Shown here piece after piece: positions 5,621 through 7,033 of a stretch of DNA of 7,033 nt (positions are counted from its first letter, which is position 1; each line of letters opens with the position of its first letter). The DNA comes from Gemmatimonadales bacterium (lineage in GTDB: Bacteria; Gemmatimonadota; Gemmatimonadetes; Gemmatimonadales; GWC2-71-9). Under the pieces are notes generated by a model. The model worked only from the letters and a program-made list of their open reading frames with translations. It made no database searches and was not told the DNA's origin. The stretch covers positions 1 through 7,033 of the forward strand of contig JACCSE010000177.1 of the NCBI GenBank assembly GCA_013813145.1, given 5' to 3'. The position numbers and the translations under genes were made by a program.

Positions 5621-6962
5621 ATGTCCCCGCGTCCCAGCTCGACAGATACTCCACCTGTTCCGAGGTGAGCTTGTCGATCGCGATGCCCATGCTCTGGAGC
5701 TTGAGCCGCGCGATCTCCTGATCCACCGCCGCGGGGAGCCGGTGCACCGCCTTGGCCATGGTGCCGGACTCCTTGGCCAGCAGCTCGGCGGCGAGCGCCT
5801 GGTTGGCGAATGACATGTCCATGACGCTCGCGGGGTGACCTTCGGCGGCGGCGAGATTGATCAGCCGGCCGTCGCCCAGGACCATGATCCGCTTGCCATT
5901 CACCACGTACTCTTCGACCATGTTGCGGACCATGCGGCGCTCGGAGGCGATGCGCCCCAGGGCCTCGAGGTCCAGCTCCACGTTGAAGTGCCCCGAGTTG
6001 CACACGATGGCGCCGTCCTTCATCGTCTGGAAGTGCTCCGGGCGGATGACGTGAAGGTTGCCGGTGAGGGTGACGAACAGGTCGCCGATGGGGGCCGCGT
6101 CGCTCATCGGCATGACCTGGAACCCGTCCATCCGGGCCTCGAGCGCCGGCAGCGGGTCGATCTCGGTCACCACGACGTTGGCCCCGGCCCCGCGGGCCCG
6201 CATGGCGAAGCCGCGGCCACACCAGCCATAGCCGGCTACCACCACGGTGCTGCCGGCGAGCAGCATGTTGGTGGCTCGCACGATGCCGTCGAGGGTGGAC
6301 TGCCCGGTGCCGTAGCGGTTGTCGAACATGTGCTTGGTGCTGGAGTCGTTGACCGCCACGATGGGAAACTGAAGCACGCCTTCCTTGGCCATCGCCTTGA
6401 GCCGGATGACGCCGGTAGTCGTCTCCTCGGTGGAGCCCTTCACCGAGGCCACCGCGGCCCGGCGCTCCTCCTTCGAGAGCGCTTCCACCCACCGCCGGAT
6501 CGGCGGGGCGAGGTCGTCGAGACGGTTGAGCGCCAGCATGTGCAGCGCGCCGACCAGGTCGGCCCCGTCATCCTGGGTCATGTCGGGCCCGAAGGCGAGC
6601 GCCTGGGCGATGTGGGTGTAATAGGTGTCGTGGTCCTCGCCCTTGATGGCGTACACGTGAACGCCGTGGTCGCGCACCAGGTGGGCGGCGACGTCGTCCT
6701 GGGTCGAGAGCGGATTCGACGCGCAGAGAGCGATGTCCGCCCCCGCGGCGCGGAGTGTCACCATCAGGTTGGCCGTCTCGGTGGTGACGTGGAGACAGGC
6801 GGAGAGCCTCAGGCCCTTGAGCGGCTGCTCCTTCGCGAAGCGGGCGCGGATCTGCCGGAGCACCGGCATCGATCGCTCGGCCCACTCGGTCCGGCGCTTT
6901 CCCTCGTCGGCCAGGGCGATGTCCTTGATGTCGTACTTGGCAACGGCGGTCTGAACGCTCAT
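5619..6962 (-). CDS. ahcY: Adenosylhomocysteinase (S-adenosylhomocysteine hydrolase)
   Basis: The 447-aa cytoplasmic enzyme converts S-adenosylhomocysteine to adenosine and homocysteine using bound NAD+, removing the product inhibitor of methyltransferases. Expected active-site segments are all present: LHVTTETANL with His58, TQDDGADL (129-136), GSTEETTTG (176-184), VNDSSTKHMFDNRYGTGQS (204-222, Lys210 and Asp214 matching catalytic residues), NSGHFNVEL (322-330) and GHPASVMDMSFANQ (375-388). The NAD-binding glycine motif is GYGWCGRG (244-251) rather than the GYGDVGKG of eukaryotes and most proteobacteria. The protein ends YLSSWDAGT without the K-x(4)-Y-R-Y tail. Both point to the shorter Thermotoga/archaeal-like branch. 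The ATG at 6962 lies 7 nt after the metK stop behind a GGAG. Homocysteine made here would be remethylated by MetH or MetE, then activated by MetK. Confidence 0.96.
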   Translation of the reverse strand: MSVQTAVAKYDIKDIALADEGKRRTEWAERSMPVLRQIRARFAKEQPLKGLRLSACLHVTTETANLMVTLRAAGADIALCASNPLSTQDDVAAHLVRDHGVHVYAIKGEDHDTYYTHIAQALAFGPDMTQDDGADLVGALHMLALNRLDDLAPPIRRWVEALSKEERRAAVASVKGSTEETTTGVIRLKAMAKEGVLQFPIVAVNDSSTKHMFDNRYGTGQSTLDGIVRATNMLLAGSTVVVAGYGWCGRGFAMRARGAGANVVVTEIDPLPALEARMDGFQVMPMSDAAPIGDLFVTLTGNLHVIRPEHFQTMKDGAIVCNSGHFNVELDLEALGRIASERRMVRNMVEEYVVNGKRIMVLGDGRLINLAAAEGHPASVMDMSFANQALAAELLAKESGTMAKAVHRLPAAVDQEIARLKLQSMGIAIDKLTSEQVEYLSSWDAGT

Positions 6963-6969
6963 GATCTCC
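6963..6969 (-). promoter_or_regulatory. Ribosome binding site of ahcY, abutting the metK stop
   Basis: The minus strand reads TGAGGAGATCATG: the metK stop TGA (6972-6970) runs straight into GGAG, with ATG 3 nt later. This is the strongest Shine-Dalgarno in the window, although its spacing is short. It fixes the ahcY start and indicates cotranscription with metK. Confidence 0.6.
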
Positions 6970-7033
6970 TCAGCGGGCGGCCGAGAGCAGGTCCTTCACT
7001 CGGTCGGCGCGCTCCCAGGTGAAAAAGTCGACC
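6970..7033 (-). CDS. metK: S-adenosylmethionine synthetase, C-terminal fragment (cut by window edge)
   Basis: Only the last 20 codons and the TGA stop are inside the window. They read VDFFTWERADRVKDLLSAAR. The F-T/P-W-E-R/K-x-D-x-V ... L-x-x-A ending is the usual C-terminus of bacterial MetK, the enzyme that makes S-adenosylmethionine from methionine and ATP. The next gene, ahcY, belongs to the same cycle, and metK-ahcY pairs are common, which strengthens the call. The fragment is short, so identification rests on this tail motif plus context. The 5' end lies beyond the right edge. Confidence 0.75.
   Translation of the reverse strand, partial: VDFFTWERADRVKDLLSAAR

Overview
This 7 kb window is GC-rich bacterial DNA in which every supported gene lies on the minus strand, so the transcription order runs from high to low coordinates. 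The GC content, the frequent GTG starts, the outer-membrane-style lipoproteins and the short GC-rich intergenic repeats suggest a Gram-negative bacterium of the Gemmatimonadota type. That taxonomic reading is inference; no rRNA or marker gene is present to settle it.

In transcription order the layout is: the last 20 codons of metK (S-adenosylmethionine synthetase); ahcY (adenosylhomocysteinase), 7 nt downstream; a 94-bp gap holding an inverted array of 7-bp repeats; a bifunctional nuclease family gene (DUF151/BFN); an unrecognised single-pass membrane protein with a carboxypeptidase-regulatory-like domain; btuF, btuC and btuD (binding protein, permease and ATPase of a cobalamin-type ABC importer); a 132-bp gap with a stem-loop and degenerate dispersed-repeat sequence; and a seven-bladed beta-propeller lipoprotein reading to the window edge.

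The five genes from the nuclease to btuD are joined by four successive 4-nt overlaps (GTGA, ATGA, GTGA, GTGA), so they are very probably one translationally coupled transcript. MetK and AhcY run the S-adenosylmethionine cycle, which in many bacteria depends on the B12-requiring methionine synthase MetH. A B12 importer next to them is therefore a coherent neighbourhood.

The most interesting point is the lipoprotein downstream of btuD. It has a clear lipobox and seven YVTN/YncE-like blades, the architecture of BtuG, the surface cobalamin-capturing lipoprotein of Bacteroides. It is a candidate BtuG-like protein outside that group. The second point is a pair of short-repeat inverted arrays (8-bp and 7-bp units) that flank the nuclease gene. 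The 8-bp array lies inside the next gene, and its loop encodes the hydrophobic core of the signal peptide.
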